In this document: one piece after another, positions 8,203 through 16,979 of the stretch
Layout of the letters: every line of letters begins with the position of its first letter
Numbering within the stretch: the stretch's first letter is position 1
Notes under the pieces: model-generated
What the model was told of the DNA's origin: nothing
Database searches by the model: none
Seen by the model: only the letters and a program-made list of their open reading frames with translations
Translations under genes and position numbers: made by a program
Assembly (NCBI GenBank): GCA_009379845.1
Contig: WHSZ01000044.1
Span: 1-49,650, forward strand
Length of the DNA stretch: 49,650 nt
Direction of reading: 5' to 3'
Origin: Pseudonocardiaceae bacterium
Lineage (GTDB): Bacteria; Actinomycetota; Actinomycetes; Mycobacteriales; Pseudonocardiaceae

Positions 8203-8717
8203 CAGCTGCGCGCCGGTGCCTTCATCGAGAAGGTGGCCAGCATGTCGCGGCCCCGTTCGGCGTTGCGCGGCTGGGAGAGCACGTCGTAGCGGCGGGCGAC
8301 CAGCTGGCTGTGCGATACGAACCGGCGCCGCTTCTTAGTGGTGGCGTAGCCGGCCGCGGAGAACGCGACACCGAATCCCACGCCGCTGATCAGGCCGATC
8401 AAGATCGGTACCATGCCGGCTCCCGGGTTGATCAGGCTGAGCAGCAGCCCGACGAACAGCCCGAACCAGGCACCGGAGGCGATCCCCCGCTGCATGACAC
8501 GCCCCAACGTGAGCTTCGCGGCCACCCGCTCGACGAGCATCGGCTCGACGCCGACGATCGTGACGTCCGCGACCGGGAAATCACTGTCCGCGAGGTGGTC
8601 GACGGCCCGCTGGGCCTGCTCGTAGGAGTCGTAGGAACCGATCGGCCAGCCGGTCGGCAAGGTTGGTGTGGTCGGCATGTTCGGTGTTGCCGAGCTCAGT
8701 GCGAATGCTGTGGTCAT
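8202..8717 (-). CDS. General stress protein 17M-like membrane protein
   Basis: A 171-residue protein. The N-terminal GWPIGSYDSYEQAQRAVDHL...VADVTIVG segment is the general stress protein 17M/YflT-like domain, with residues of about 24-60 folding like an alpha/beta module. Two glycine-rich hydrophobic helices follow (about 80-125), then a basic C-terminus. Actinobacterial relatives are usually annotated as general stress proteins; a biochemical role is not known to me. The start is ATG 8717. The upstream gap 8718-8874 contains two copies of TTTCAGGT exactly 21 bp apart (8800-8807 and 8821-8828) and a GTTTAAAC palindrome (8827-8834). These may be regulatory; I see no clear sigma-factor consensus. 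Confidence 0.78.
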   Translation of the reverse strand: MTTAFALSSATPNMPTTPTLPTGWPIGSYDSYEQAQRAVDHLADSDFPVADVTIVGVEPMLVERVAAKLTLGRVMQRGIASGAWFGLFVGLLLSLINPGAGMVPILIGLISGVGFGVAFSAAGYATTKKRRRFVSHSQLVARRYDVLSQPRNAERGRDMLATFSMKAPARS

Positions 8718-8874
8718 TTGGGCTTACCCCTTAGGGCGGCATTGCTTGGTTGGAGTTGTACACCCGTAACAACGTGTGTCGCGGGCGCGGAATGCCCCAT
8801 TTCAGGTGTTCACAGCCAACTTTCAGGTTTAAACAGGTGATAAGGCCTTTCCGGGGTCCTCGCAGCTCAACGAC

Positions 8875-10383
8875 TCAGGACCGCACGTCCGCGATCGCGG
8901 CCACCGGCCGGCCGCTTGCCCGGACCAGCCTTGGTCCTGCCGGGCCGAACACCGCGCGCGGCTCGGGGAACAGCTGGATCAACGCCAGGTAGAGCACCCC
9001 GGCCACGATCAGCGTGGCGATCAGACTGACGTCCACCCCACCGGCGATGTCCGCGAGCGGGCCGATGATCAGCGGCGTGTTCGCCATCAGCAATCCGGTG
9101 ATGGTGGCCGGCAGCCAAGCAGCCATGGCCCGCCAGTTCACCCCGCGGGCGAACCAGTAGGTGCCGCCCCGCTGGCCGCGGTTGAACACCTGCAGGTCGT
9201 CGGGCAGGTAGTAGCCGCGCCGCACCCAGTACCCGATCATCATGATCATCATCCACGGCGAGGTGCACAGCAGGATCAGCGTCACGAACGCGTTGATGCT
9301 GGAGACCACGTTCAGCACGAACGAGCCGAGGAAGATGAACACCACGGAAAGCGAACCCACCAGCGCGGTGGCCTGTACCCGGGACAGCCTCGGGAACATC
9401 GAACTGAAGTCCAGGCCGGTCCCGTACAGCGCGGTGGTGCCGGTGGACAGCCCGCCGATCAGCGCCACCACGATCAGCGGGATCGCGTACCACAGCGGGG
9501 AGATCGCGGTGAGTCCCGCGATGTAGCTGTTCGGGTCGGCGACCAGGGTGGCGGTGCTGACCCCGAACCCGAACGGCAGCAGGGTCGCCAGCTGGGCGCC
9601 GAGCGGCGCGGCGAGTACCCGGGGTTTCGGTACGGCGTCGGGAATGTAGCGGGACCAGTCGCCGAGGAAAGCGCCGAACGAGATGGGGTTGGCCATCGCG
9701 GTCAGTGCGGCGAGCACCCAGGTCGGCCAGAACTCGCCGAGCACGTAGCCACCGTGCCCTGCGAAGCCGGGGTCGAAACTGCCGGCATAGGCGAAGAATC
9801 CGAGCAGCATGACGGCGGTGCAGGTCACCACGGCAACCTTGTTCACAGCCAGCATGAACCGGTAGCCATAGATGCACACCACCAGCGTGGCGACCGCGAT
9901 GATCCCGTACGCGACGCCCCGCAGCAGATCGCCACCGTCCACGGCGAACAACCGTTGCACGGCGCCGACCAGTGCGTCACCGGAGACCCACACCGAGATG
10001 GAGAAGAACGCGATCGCGGTGAGCAGCGAGAGGAAGGACCCGACGATCCGGCCGACCACACCGAAATGCGCGCCGGAGGACACCGCGTTGTTGGTGTGGT
10101 TCTTCGGCCCGAACAGGCTCATCGGCGCCAGGATCAGCGCACCGAGCAGCACGCCGGCCAAGGTGGCTGTCATCGCCGGCACGAAACCGAGGCCGTAGGC
10201 GATCGGCAGCGATCCCAGGATGATCGTCGCGAAGGTGTTCGCCCCTCCGAAGGACAACCGGAACAGGTCCCACGGGGTGGAGGTGCGCTCGGCTTCCGGG
10301 ATGGGTTCGACGCCGTGCACTTCGATGTCGATAACGCGCTGCTGCGCGGCGCGCGCGGTGCGCGCGGTTTTCACGGTTTTCAT
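8875..10383 (-). CDS. NCS1-family nucleobase/allantoin/cytosine permease
   Basis: A 502-residue integral membrane protein with about twelve helices. The N-terminal TPWDLFRLSFGGANTFATIILGSL segment and the following AMTATLAGVLLG region identify the NCS1 (purine/cytosine permease) family, which imports nucleobases, hydantoins, allantoin or thiamine with H+ or Na+. A GAFLGDWSRYIPD motif in the middle is also typical of the family. It is 60 bp from the ThDP enzyme gene and on the same strand, so probably in the same transcript. Two 10-bp direct repeats (TTCGTCGAAG at 10417-10426 and 10431-10440) lie between them. The PucR regulator further upstream favours a purine- or allantoin-like, or other nitrogenous, substrate. 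Confidence 0.9.
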   Translation of the reverse strand: MKTVKTARTARAAQQRVIDIEVHGVEPIPEAERTSTPWDLFRLSFGGANTFATIILGSLPIAYGLGFVPAMTATLAGVLLGALILAPMSLFGPKNHTNNAVSSGAHFGVVGRIVGSFLSLLTAIAFFSISVWVSGDALVGAVQRLFAVDGGDLLRGVAYGIIAVATLVVCIYGYRFMLAVNKVAVVTCTAVMLLGFFAYAGSFDPGFAGHGGYVLGEFWPTWVLAALTAMANPISFGAFLGDWSRYIPDAVPKPRVLAAPLGAQLATLLPFGFGVSTATLVADPNSYIAGLTAISPLWYAIPLIVVALIGGLSTGTTALYGTGLDFSSMFPRLSRVQATALVGSLSVVFIFLGSFVLNVVSSINAFVTLILLCTSPWMMIMMIGYWVRRGYYLPDDLQVFNRGQRGGTYWFARGVNWRAMAAWLPATITGLLMANTPLIIGPLADIAGGVDVSLIATLIVAGVLYLALIQLFPEPRAVFGPAGPRLVRASGRPVAAIADVRS

Positions 10384-10443
10384 GTCAACCTGCTCATCAC
10401 GTGTTTGATGCGGGTGTTCGTCGAAGAGTTTTCGTCGAAGCTG

Positions 10444-12048
10444 TCATGGCGATGCCGGGTGGGTGGCGGCGAACATGGTGAGGCGCTCGGGGAGTACGAC
10501 GACGCGTGGACCCGATTCGGCCAGCGCGTCGGCGAGATCGCCGCGGAGCCGCTCGGCGGTGGTTCTGGTCGCCGGAACGCCGAAGGATTCCGCCAGTGCC
10601 ACGAAGTCCGGACGGGACAGTTCGGTCGCGGCCGTCCCGGCGCCAAGGTATTCGCGCAGGATGCCGTAGCCGCCGTCGTCCACGATCAGCCAGGTCACGT
10701 CGAGGTGCTGTTGCACGGCGGCGGCCAGTTCGGCGATGCCGTACATCGCGCCGCCGTCCCCGGAAACGGCGAGCGCCGGACCGCCGGCCGCGGCGGCGCC
10801 CAGCGCGGCGGGAAACGCGTAGCCGAGCCCGCCGGCGCCCTGCGCGGAGTGCATCCGCCCCGGCCACGCCGACCACGCCCAGTACCCGAGGATCGTCATG
10901 TCCCAATAGCTGGGCGCGCCGTCCGGCAGCGCGGCCCATACGTCGGCGAGCAACCGGCGCTCCAGCGCCAGGTCCTGACCGTCCAACCGGGACCGGATGT
11001 TGGCGAGCAGCTCCGCGACGGCGGCCTCGGCACGGCCGTCCGGCTGCCGCGCGGTCACCGCGCCGGAAAAAGCGGCCAGCGCGGAGCGTGCATCGGCATG
11101 GATGCCCAGCGCCGGGTGGTTCGCCGCCACTTTCCCCGCGTCCGCCTCGATCTGCACCAGCGTCCCTTGTGGACGGAAGGTGTGGTAGTTGCTGGACAGC
11201 TCGCCGAGCCCGGAACCGACCACCAGCAGCACGTCCGCTGAGGCGAGGAACTCGGTGGAGTGCCAGTCCTCCAGCCAGGACTGCCCGGAAAGCGGGTGCT
11301 GCCACGGAAACGCGCCCTTTCCGCCGAACGTGCTCAGCACCGGGGCGCGGAGTTTCTCGGCCAGCGCGCGCAGCTCCGCCCCGGCACCGGCCCGTAGCAC
11401 GCCGCCACCGGCGAGGATCACCGGGTCGCTCGCGGCGTCGAGCAATCGCACCGCCTCCACGAGCAGCTCGGGCGGTGCCGCGAGTTCCGGCACCCGCACC
11501 GGGAGCTCGTGCAGCACCGGCAACTCGGCGGGGCCGAGCAGTACGTCTTCCGGAATCTCCACCCACACCGGGCCGGCCGGTGGGCTCGCCGCCTCCAGCC
11601 ACGCGTCGCGCAGCGCGGTCGGGATCTGGCTCGCGGCCCGAGGCTGCCTGGTGGATTTCACCACGCCCGCGGCGCTCGCCTGCTGATCCGGCAGCTCGTG
11701 CAGGTAGCCGTGCCGGCCACCGCCAAGCCCGGCGCGCGGCACCTGGCTGGAGATCACCAGTACCGGCACCGATGACGCCCGCGCCTCCTGCAGCGAGGAC
11801 AGGGTGAGCAGCGCGCCCGGACCGGTGGAGACCAGCAGCGGGGCGACCTGCCCGGTGCGGCGGGCGAAACCGTCCGCGGCGAACGCGGCGTTGTTCTCCA
11901 CCCGCGAGGAGATCAACCTCGGCTGCTGTGCGCGGTGCAGCGCGTCGAAGAGCCCGAGCGCGTGCTGGCCGGGGATGCCGAACACGGTCCGCGCGCCGAG
12001 CGCCCGCAGCGCTTCGACGACCAGGTCGCCACCGGTGCGGTCAGCCAC
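10444..12048 (-). CDS. ThDP-dependent enzyme, acetolactate-synthase-like
   Basis: A 534-residue enzyme with the three-domain ThDP architecture. The N-terminal pyrimidine-binding domain has the activating Glu51 in [14 protein letters not shown] central domain follows, and the C-terminal diphosphate-binding domain has [16 protein letters not shown] and ends in [11 protein letters not shown]. Because Glu51 is present, glyoxylate carboligase (Val at this position) is disfavoured. A decarboxylase or carboligase of a 2-keto acid is likely. Beside a ureohydrolase, a 2-ketoarginine decarboxylase (AruI-like) role producing a guanidino aldehyde is attractive but unproven. The GTG start at 12048 overlaps the ureohydrolase stop by 8 bp. 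There is no FAD-site evidence I can point to. Confidence 0.85.
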   Translation of the reverse strand: MADRTGGDLVVEALRALGARTVFGIPGQHALGLFDALHRAQQPRLISSRVENNAAFAADGFARRTGQVAPLLVSTGPGALLTLSSLQEARASSVPVLVISSQVPRAGLGGGRHGYLHELPDQQASAAGVVKSTRQPRAASQIPTALRDAWLEAASPPAGPVWVEIPEDVLLGPAELPVLHELPVRVPELAAPPELLVEAVRLLDAASDPVILAGGGVLRAGAGAELRALAEKLRAPVLSTFGGKGAFPWQHPLSGQSWLEDWHSTEFLASADVLLVVGSGLGELSSNYHTFRPQGTLVQIEADAGKVAANHPALGIHADARSALAAFSGAVTARQPDGRAEAAVAELLANIRSRLDGQDLALERRLLADVWAALPDGAPSYWDMTILGYWAWSAWPGRMHSAQGAGGLGYAFPAALGAAAAGGPALAVSGDGGAMYGIAELAAAVQQHLDVTWLIVDDGGYGILREYLGAGTAATELSRPDFVALAESFGVPATRTTAERLRGDLADALAESGPRVVVLPERLTMFAATHPASP

Positions 12049-12988
12049 CGGCGCGCTCCTTGGCCAGCAGGGTGACGAGGTCGTAGGCGACGTGCGAGGC
12101 CGCGATCGAGGTGATCTCCGCGTGGTCGTAAACAGGCGCCACCTCGACCACGTCGGCGCCGACCAGCGTCGTGCCGGCCAGCCCGCGCAGGATCTCGAGC
12201 AGCTCGCGGCTGGTCATGCCGCCAGCCTCGGGCGTGCCGGTTCCGGGCGCGTGCGCGGGATCCAGCACGTCGATGTCCACCGAGACGTACAGCGGGCGAT
12301 CGCCGATCCGGGCACGCAGCGCGTCGGCCACCTCGTCCACGCCGCGACGCAGCACGTCGGACGAGGTGACGATGCCGAACCCCATCCGCTTGTCCTCATC
12401 GAGGTCCGCCTTGCCGTACAGCGGGCCGCGGGTCCCGACGTGGCAGAGCGCCTCGGTATCCAGCACGCCTTCCTCCACCGCGCGGCGGAACGGGGTGCCG
12501 TGCGTGTACGGCTCACCGAAGTAGGTGTCCCAGGTGTCCAGGTGCGCATCGAAGTGCAGCAGCGCGACGGGTCCGTGCTTGGCGGCTGCCGCGCGCAGCA
12601 GCGGCAACGCGATGGTGTGATCGCCGCCGACACTGACCAGCTTGGTGCCGCGCGCCCCGAATCGCTCCGCCTCGTGCTGCAGGGTTTCGATGGCGGCGCC
12701 GATGTTGTACGGGTTCATCGCGATGTCGCCGGCGTCGACCACCTGGGTGCCGTCGAACGGCGAGGCGTCCAGCGCGGGGTGGTACGGGCGCAGCAGCCGG
12801 CTCGCCTCGCGTACCGCGGCGGGGCCGAAGCGGGCGCCCGGCCGGTAGGAGACCCCGGCGTCGAACGGCACCCCGAGCACCGCGATGTCCACATCGGACA
12901 CCTGGTCGATCCTCGGCAGCCGCGCGAACGTCGCGAATCCGGCGAACCGCGGCAGCTCCGAGGTGTCCGTGGGCCCGATGTTGCTCAT
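12041..12988 (-). CDS. Ureohydrolase (agmatinase/guanidinobutyrase family)
   Basis: A 315-residue enzyme of the arginase/agmatinase family, which uses two Mn ions to split a guanidino group into an amine and urea. The metal motifs are all present: GGDHT, DAHLDTW, and [22 protein letters not shown] near the C-terminus. [19 protein letters not shown] near the N-terminus is typical of the SpeB branch. Substrate (agmatine, 4-guanidinobutyrate, guanidinopropionate) cannot be set from motifs; the ThDP neighbour makes guanidinobutyrate plausible. Its ATG at 12988 overlaps the symporter stop as ATGA, so transporter and enzyme are translated together. Confidence 0.92.
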   Translation of the reverse strand: MSNIGPTDTSELPRFAGFATFARLPRIDQVSDVDIAVLGVPFDAGVSYRPGARFGPAAVREASRLLRPYHPALDASPFDGTQVVDAGDIAMNPYNIGAAIETLQHEAERFGARGTKLVSVGGDHTIALPLLRAAAAKHGPVALLHFDAHLDTWDTYFGEPYTHGTPFRRAVEEGVLDTEALCHVGTRGPLYGKADLDEDKRMGFGIVTSSDVLRRGVDEVADALRARIGDRPLYVSVDIDVLDPAHAPGTGTPEAGGMTSRELLEILRGLAGTTLVGADVVEVAPVYDHAEITSIAASHVAYDLVTLLAKERAGG

Positions 12989-14514
12989 TCGTTCTCCTTG
13001 TTCTCGTCCGCGCGGATGTCAAGCGGCTCCCGACCGAGGGGCACATTCGGGGCGTTGGGTGCCCGTAAGGTGGCCTTCACGGCAACACCGTCGGGGATGG
13101 GGGTGCCGGAGAGGCGGGCTTCCCAGGTGCGCAGGATTTCCGGTTCGGTGCGGGTGGTCAGCAGGCTGACCACGACGTAGGCGAGCAGGCTGGCGCCGAG
13201 CCCGTAGTAGATCGCCTCTTCGGCGAGCAGACCGTTGATCACCATGGTCACCACCACCACGACGGAGCCGGTGATCATCGAGGCCCCGGCGCCGATCCGG
13301 GTTGCCCGCTTCCAGATCAGCGCACCGAGGATCGCCACCAGTAGCCCACCGACCAGAATGTTGTACGCCACGGTGAGCGCGGCGACCACGTCGTCGACCG
13401 CGACCGCGATGCCAATCGCCAGCACGCCGAGCACCAGGGTGGCCACCCGGTTCCCGCGCACTTCGCCTTCCCCGGACGGTCGGGCCTGGCCGCGCAACCG
13501 CGCCCAGATGTCGTTTGTGGTCACCGCCGAACACGCGATCAGCGCACCGCTCGCCGTGGACATCAGCGCGGCGAGGGCGGCGACCAGCACCAGGCCGCGC
13601 ACGCCGGCCGGCAGCATCCCTTCCACGATGGTGGCAAACGCGTCGTCCGGGTTTCCGAGGTTCGGGTACAGCGCCTTGGTCGCGGTGCCGATCAGCGCAC
13701 CGGCGATCGCGTAGGCGATGCAGTACACCCCGGAAGCCAGCCCACCGCCGGTCGCGATCCTCGGGGTGCGCGCGGTGAACACCCGCTGCCAGATGTCCTG
13801 GCCGATCAGCAGCCCGAAGACGTACGTCAGCAGGTAAGCCAGGATCGTGGCGCCACCGATACTGGTGAAGTCGAAGAAATCGGGGCCGAGGCGGTCGCGC
13901 AGCGCGCCGAACCCGCCGGCCCGCAGCAGGCTGATCGGCAGCAGCAGGAACAGGATGCCGACCGTGGTCACCATGAACTGGGCGATGTCGGTGAGCGTGA
14001 TCGACCACATCCCGCCGAGCACCGAGTAGAACACCACGATCCCGCCGCCGATCGCGATCCCAGCCATCGACGGCAGGTCGAACAGCACGGTGAAGATCGT
14101 CGCGAAGGACAGGATCGAGGTGACCGCGAGCATCAGCGTGTAGCCCCACATCACCACGCCGGAGATCACGTCCACCGCGCCGCCATAGCGCAGCTTGAGC
14201 ATCTCCGCGACGGTGTACACCTTCAGCTTCACGATCCGCCGCACGAACAGCGCGTGCAGCACGAGGATGCCGAGGCCGATGGTGATAACCAGCCAGGAAC
14301 CGGAGATCCCGTAGGTGTAGCCGAGTCCGATGCCGCCGATCGTCGACGCGCCGCCGAGCACGACCGCGGACATCGTGCCGGAGTACATGAAGCCGCCGAG
14401 CCTGCGGCCGGCGACAAGATAGTCGCTGCGCGTTCTGGCCAGCCGCACGCCACGCCAGCCGATGGCCAGCATTCCGGCGATGTAAAGCCCGATCACCAGA
14501 TAGTCGAGAGCCAT
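12985..14514 (-). CDS. Sodium:solute symporter (SSS family)
   Basis: A 509-residue integral membrane protein with about thirteen helices. [36 protein letters not shown] near the N-terminus is the classic SSS (PutP/PanF-like) helix 1-2 region, and [14 protein letters not shown] follows at the expected place. The family imports amino acids, carboxylates, vitamins or urea with Na+. It is the first gene of the leftward ureohydrolase operon and probably imports the guanidino or amino-acid substrate. The promoter region shared with PucR contains two dyads (14538-14555 and 14561-14580). Confidence 0.9.
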   Translation of the reverse strand: MALDYLVIGLYIAGMLAIGWRGVRLARTRSDYLVAGRRLGGFMYSGTMSAVVLGGASTIGGIGLGYTYGISGSWLVITIGLGILVLHALFVRRIVKLKVYTVAEMLKLRYGGAVDVISGVVMWGYTLMLAVTSILSFATIFTVLFDLPSMAGIAIGGGIVVFYSVLGGMWSITLTDIAQFMVTTVGILFLLLPISLLRAGGFGALRDRLGPDFFDFTSIGGATILAYLLTYVFGLLIGQDIWQRVFTARTPRIATGGGLASGVYCIAYAIAGALIGTATKALYPNLGNPDDAFATIVEGMLPAGVRGLVLVAALAALMSTASGALIACSAVTTNDIWARLRGQARPSGEGEVRGNRVATLVLGVLAIGIAVAVDDVVAALTVAYNILVGGLLVAILGALIWKRATRIGAGASMITGSVVVVVTMVINGLLAEEAIYYGLGASLLAYVVVSLLTTRTEPEILRTWEARLSGTPIPDGVAVKATLRAPNAPNVPLGREPLDIRADENKENE

Positions 14515-14537
14515 AGCGCCCTCCGGGGACGGCGTTC

Positions 14538-14555
14538 CGGCGGTACGTGCCGCCG
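14538..14555. promoter_or_regulatory. GC-rich dyad upstream of the symporter gene
   Basis: CGGCGG and CCGCCG arms flank TACGTG; 16 of 18 positions are symmetric. It begins 24 bp upstream of the symporter ATG. It could be an operator or, in the leftward RNA, a leader hairpin. Confidence 0.4.
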
Positions 14556-14560
14556 CTTTC

Positions 14561-14580
14561 TGGGGACGTTAAGGACCCCA
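14561..14580. promoter_or_regulatory. Putative PucR operator in the divergent promoter region
   Basis: A 20-bp dyad with TGGGG and CCCCA arms and a central TTAA; 16 of 20 positions are symmetric. It lies between the divergent symporter and PucR genes, 46 bp from each start, which suits control of both by the adjacent regulator. Assignment to PucR is inferred from position. Confidence 0.5.
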
Positions 14581-14603
14581 TGCGATGATCGCTATTGGAT
14601 ATT

Positions 14604-14633
14604 CCGTCCACAGTGTGGATAATTTGTGGATGG
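14604..14633. promoter_or_regulatory. Cluster of DnaA-box-like 9-mers
   Basis: CCGTCCACA at 14604-14612 (plus; 7/9 to TTGTCCACA), a perfect TTATCCACA on the minus strand at 14614-14622, and CCATCCACA on the minus strand at 14625-14633 (7/9 to TTATCCACA). The three sites fall within 30 bp over the PucR translation start. Confidence 0.35.
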
Positions 14634-16050
14634 AATGGCCAGCGCCGAGTTTCTCGCCACGACCATCCCGCTGCGGGCGATCGTCGAGCGGGATGACCTT
14701 GGCGTCGCCGTGCTCGCCGGCTCGGATGACGCGCTGGAACGGCCGGTGCGCTGGGCGCATGTCAGCGAGCTGACCGATCCGGTGCCGTACCTGCTCGGCG
14801 AGGAACTGCTGCTGAGTTGCGGTGTGGATCTCGTTCCGGAGCCGGAACTGGTGGATCGCTACGTGACCGGGCTGGCAGGGGCGGGCGTGACCGCGCTCGG
14901 GTTCGGGGTCACGCCGGTGTTCGACGCGGTACCGGGACCGTTGATCGACGCGTGCGCGCGGCGCGGGCTGCCGCTGCTCGAGATCCCGGAACGCACCCCG
15001 TTCCTCGCGGTGTGCCGCACCGTGGGCGAGGAGCTGACCAGCCGCACGCAGGCCGCGCTGCGCCGGTTATCCGACGCGCAACGGGCGTTGACCGCCGCGG
15101 CTGCCGGGCCGGAGCCGACCGTCGGCGTGTTGCGCACGCTGTCCGAGTGGCTCGGCGGGTGGGCCCTGCTCGTCGGCTCGGAGCTCGTCGGCTCGGGCAT
15201 CTCGGAGACTTCGCAGACCTCGGAGACTTCGCAGACCGCGACGCCCGCGGAGGTATGGGAGCTCGCCGAGCGGGTGCGTGGCGGCTCCGGGGTACGCAGC
15301 GCGGCCACCGAGCTGGTGGACGGCACGCGGGTCGTCGCCCAGCCGGTGCAGCAGGGGCAGCTGGTGCTCGCGGCCGGCAAACCCGCGCGGTTCGACGTCA
15401 CCGATCGCGGCGTGCTCGCGGTGGCGCTCGCGCTGCTCAGCGTGCTTGCCGGGCGGGCAACGAGCACCTCGCTCGGCTCGCTGACCACCGGGCTCCTTGT
15501 GGACGGCGCGGCGAACGAGGAGTTGCTCGACGGGGTCCTCGGCCGCCCCGGTTCGCCGTACCGGGTGGTGGCCGGGTCGGGGTTGGCCGAGCTGGGCACC
15601 CCGCTGGTCGGCGAGAGCGTGGCGATCGTGGCCGGGGACGTGGACCTGGCGCGGCTGCCGGGGCTCGCCGCGGTGAGCCGGCCGCGGCCGGCTGCCGAGC
15701 TCCCGGAGGCCGCCCGGGAGGCACGGCTGCTGCTGGAACGGGCCAACGTGGTCGGGCACTCGTTACGCGCCGAGGACACCGGCTTCGCGTCGGCGATCCA
15801 CCCGGAGGGCGCGCGGTCGTTCGCCAGGGAACTGCTCGCGCCGCTGGCCGGGCAGCCCCGGGTGGTCAGCACGTTGCGCACCTGGTTGGCGCAGCACGGC
15901 AACTGGGACCGCACGGCCACCGCACTGAACGCGCACCGGAACAGCGTGCGGCATCACGTCGGCCGCGCGCAGCGGCTGCTCGGCGTCGACCTCGCCGATC
16001 CGCAGGTACGCATGGAACTCTGGTTCGCCCTCCAGTGGTTCGACCCGTGA
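14626..16050 (+). CDS. PucR-family transcriptional regulator
   Basis: A 474-residue regulator. The N-terminal PucR-type domain spans about 10-135 (WAHVSELTDPVPYLLGEELLL and FGVTPVFDAVPGPLIDACARRGLPLLEIPERTPFLAV). A linker follows, then a GGDEF-like middle, and a C-terminal PucR-type HTH, LRTWLAQHGNWDRTATALNAHRNSVRHHVGR (about 415-450). The family controls purine, amine and amino-acid catabolism. The start is GTG 14626 or ATG 14635; neither has a strong ribosome-binding site. The linker carries two in-frame tandem duplications (15168-15197 and 15201-15236). It is divergent from the symporter/ureohydrolase operon and followed by a dehydrogenase gene 45 bp downstream. Confidence 0.9.
   Translation: MDGMASAEFLATTIPLRAIVERDDLGVAVLAGSDDALERPVRWAHVSELTDPVPYLLGEELLLSCGVDLVPEPELVDRYVTGLAGAGVTALGFGVTPVFDAVPGPLIDACARRGLPLLEIPERTPFLAVCRTVGEELTSRTQAALRRLSDAQRALTAAAAGPEPTVGVLRTLSEWLGGWALLVGSELVGSGISETSQTSETSQTATPAEVWELAERVRGGSGVRSAATELVDGTRVVAQPVQQGQLVLAAGKPARFDVTDRGVLAVALALLSVLAGRATSTSLGSLTTGLLVDGAANEELLDGVLGRPGSPYRVVAGSGLAELGTPLVGESVAIVAGDVDLARLPGLAAVSRPRPAAELPEAAREARLLLERANVVGHSLRAEDTGFASAIHPEGARSFARELLAPLAGQPRVVSTLRTWLAQHGNWDRTATALNAHRNSVRHHVGRAQRLLGVDLADPQVRMELWFALQWFDP
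15168..15236 (+). repeat. Two in-frame tandem duplications in the PucR linker
   Basis: A 15-bp unit (GCTCGTCGGCTCGGA/G) occurs at 15168-15182 and 15183-15197. An 18-bp unit occurs twice, identically, at 15201-15218 and 15219-15236. They encode LVGSELVGSG and SETSQTSETSQT. Both unit lengths are multiples of three, so the frame is kept. Confidence 0.85.
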
Positions 16051-16073
16051 CCCCAATATGGATGCATATTGCG
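16051..16073. promoter_or_regulatory. Putative operator upstream of the first beta-HAD gene
   Basis: CAATAT and ATATTG arms (16054-16071, 16 of 18 positions symmetric) are preceded by CCC, directly after the PucR stop and about 20 bp before the GTG at 16095. The 23-bp block matches 18 of 23 positions of the block at 29975-29997, upstream of the second beta-HAD gene. Confidence 0.5.
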
Positions 16074-16094
16074 CGAGTAGGTGAGGAGGAGCAG

Positions 16095-16979
16095 GTGGCA
16101 TCGGTAGGAGTGATCGGGCTGGGGTCGATGGGTGTACCGATCGCGCTCGCGTTGCGGGACGCTGGGTTCACCGTCACGGCGACCTCCCGCAGCGCGGCCA
16201 CCAGGGAAGCGGCGGCCGGCCGCGGCGTGCCCGTTGTGGACGGGATACCCGAGGTGGCGCGCGCCGTCGAGGAAGGCGAGCCGCCTGTCGTGGTCACCTC
16301 GTTGCCGGCCGGCCCGCAGGTCCGTGACGCGGTACTGGACGGCATGCCGCCGGGCACCGTCGTGGTGGACACCAGCACGTGCGCACCGTCGGACAGCCGG
16401 GCGCTCGCGGCTGAGCTCGCCGAACGCGGCCGCGGCCTGGTGGACGCCCCGGTCTCCGGCGGGCCAACGGCCGCGCGGTCCGGAACGCTTGCCGTGATGG
16501 CCGGCGGCAGCGCGGAACACCTCGACGCGGTCGATCCGGTGCTACGGGCGCTGGCCGGCAGGCTGGTGGTGTGTGGCGAATCCGGGGCCGGGCAGATTGC
16601 CAAGGCGTGCAACCAGCTCGTCGTGGTATCCACCATCGGGACGGTGGCCGAGGCGCTGGCGCTGGCCGCGAAGCTGGGCGCGGATCCCGTCGCGGTGCGC
16701 GAGGCGCTGCTCGGTGGCTACGCGTCCAGCCGGATACTCGAACTGCACGGCCAGCGCATGCTGGACGGCGACTTCCGGCCGGGCGGTGCGGCACACCACC
16801 AGGTCAAAGACATCGAGATCGTCCGCCAGCTCCTCGACGATCCCTCGGCGCTCGAGGTGTTCGAGGCCGCCGCTGGCACGATGGAACAGCTGGTCGCGGA
16901 CGGGCACGGCGAGCTGGACCACAGCGCCGCGGTCAAGGTTGTCGAGCAACGGCTCGGCGTGCGGCTGCGCCCGGACTGA
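16095..16979 (+). CDS. Beta-hydroxyacid dehydrogenase (3-hydroxyisobutyrate/tartronate semialdehyde reductase-like)
   Basis: A 294-residue NAD(P)-dependent enzyme of the beta-HAD family. It has the Rossmann motif VIGLGSMG (residues 6-13), the substrate loop DAPVSGG (118-124), and GAGQIAKACNQ with catalytic Lys170 and Asn173; a KDIEIV segment follows. The start is GTG 16095 after GAGGAGGA. It interconverts a 3-hydroxy acid and a semialdehyde such as tartronate or methylmalonate semialdehyde. It follows PucR, so it may process a semialdehyde produced by the ThDP branch. Its 3' end overlaps the convergent glycosyltransferase gene by 47 bp. Confidence 0.9.
   Translation: MASVGVIGLGSMGVPIALALRDAGFTVTATSRSAATREAAAGRGVPVVDGIPEVARAVEEGEPPVVVTSLPAGPQVRDAVLDGMPPGTVVVDTSTCAPSDSRALAAELAERGRGLVDAPVSGGPTAARSGTLAVMAGGSAEHLDAVDPVLRALAGRLVVCGESGAGQIAKACNQLVVVSTIGTVAEALALAAKLGADPVAVREALLGGYASSRILELHGQRMLDGDFRPGGAAHHQVKDIEIVRQLLDDPSALEVFEAAAGTMEQLVADGHGELDHSAAVKVVEQRLGVRLRPD

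Noticed and set aside
10444..12048. Glyoxylate carboligase
   Set aside because: PucR and a tartronate-semialdehyde-reductase-like gene suggest it, but the enzyme keeps the ThDP-activating Glu51, where glyoxylate carboligase has Val.
14515..14580. Guanidine-II (mini-ykkC) riboswitch before the symporter gene
   Set aside because: The leftward leader has two GC-rich hairpins that contain ACGT, but the class needs ACGR tetraloops closed by a short stem. Loop size and sequence do not fit.
14817..16979. 720-residue fusion protein covering PucR and the dehydrogenase
   Set aside because: The first two-thirds are an out-of-frame shadow of PucR; the real dehydrogenase begins at GTG 16095 with its own ribosome-binding site.
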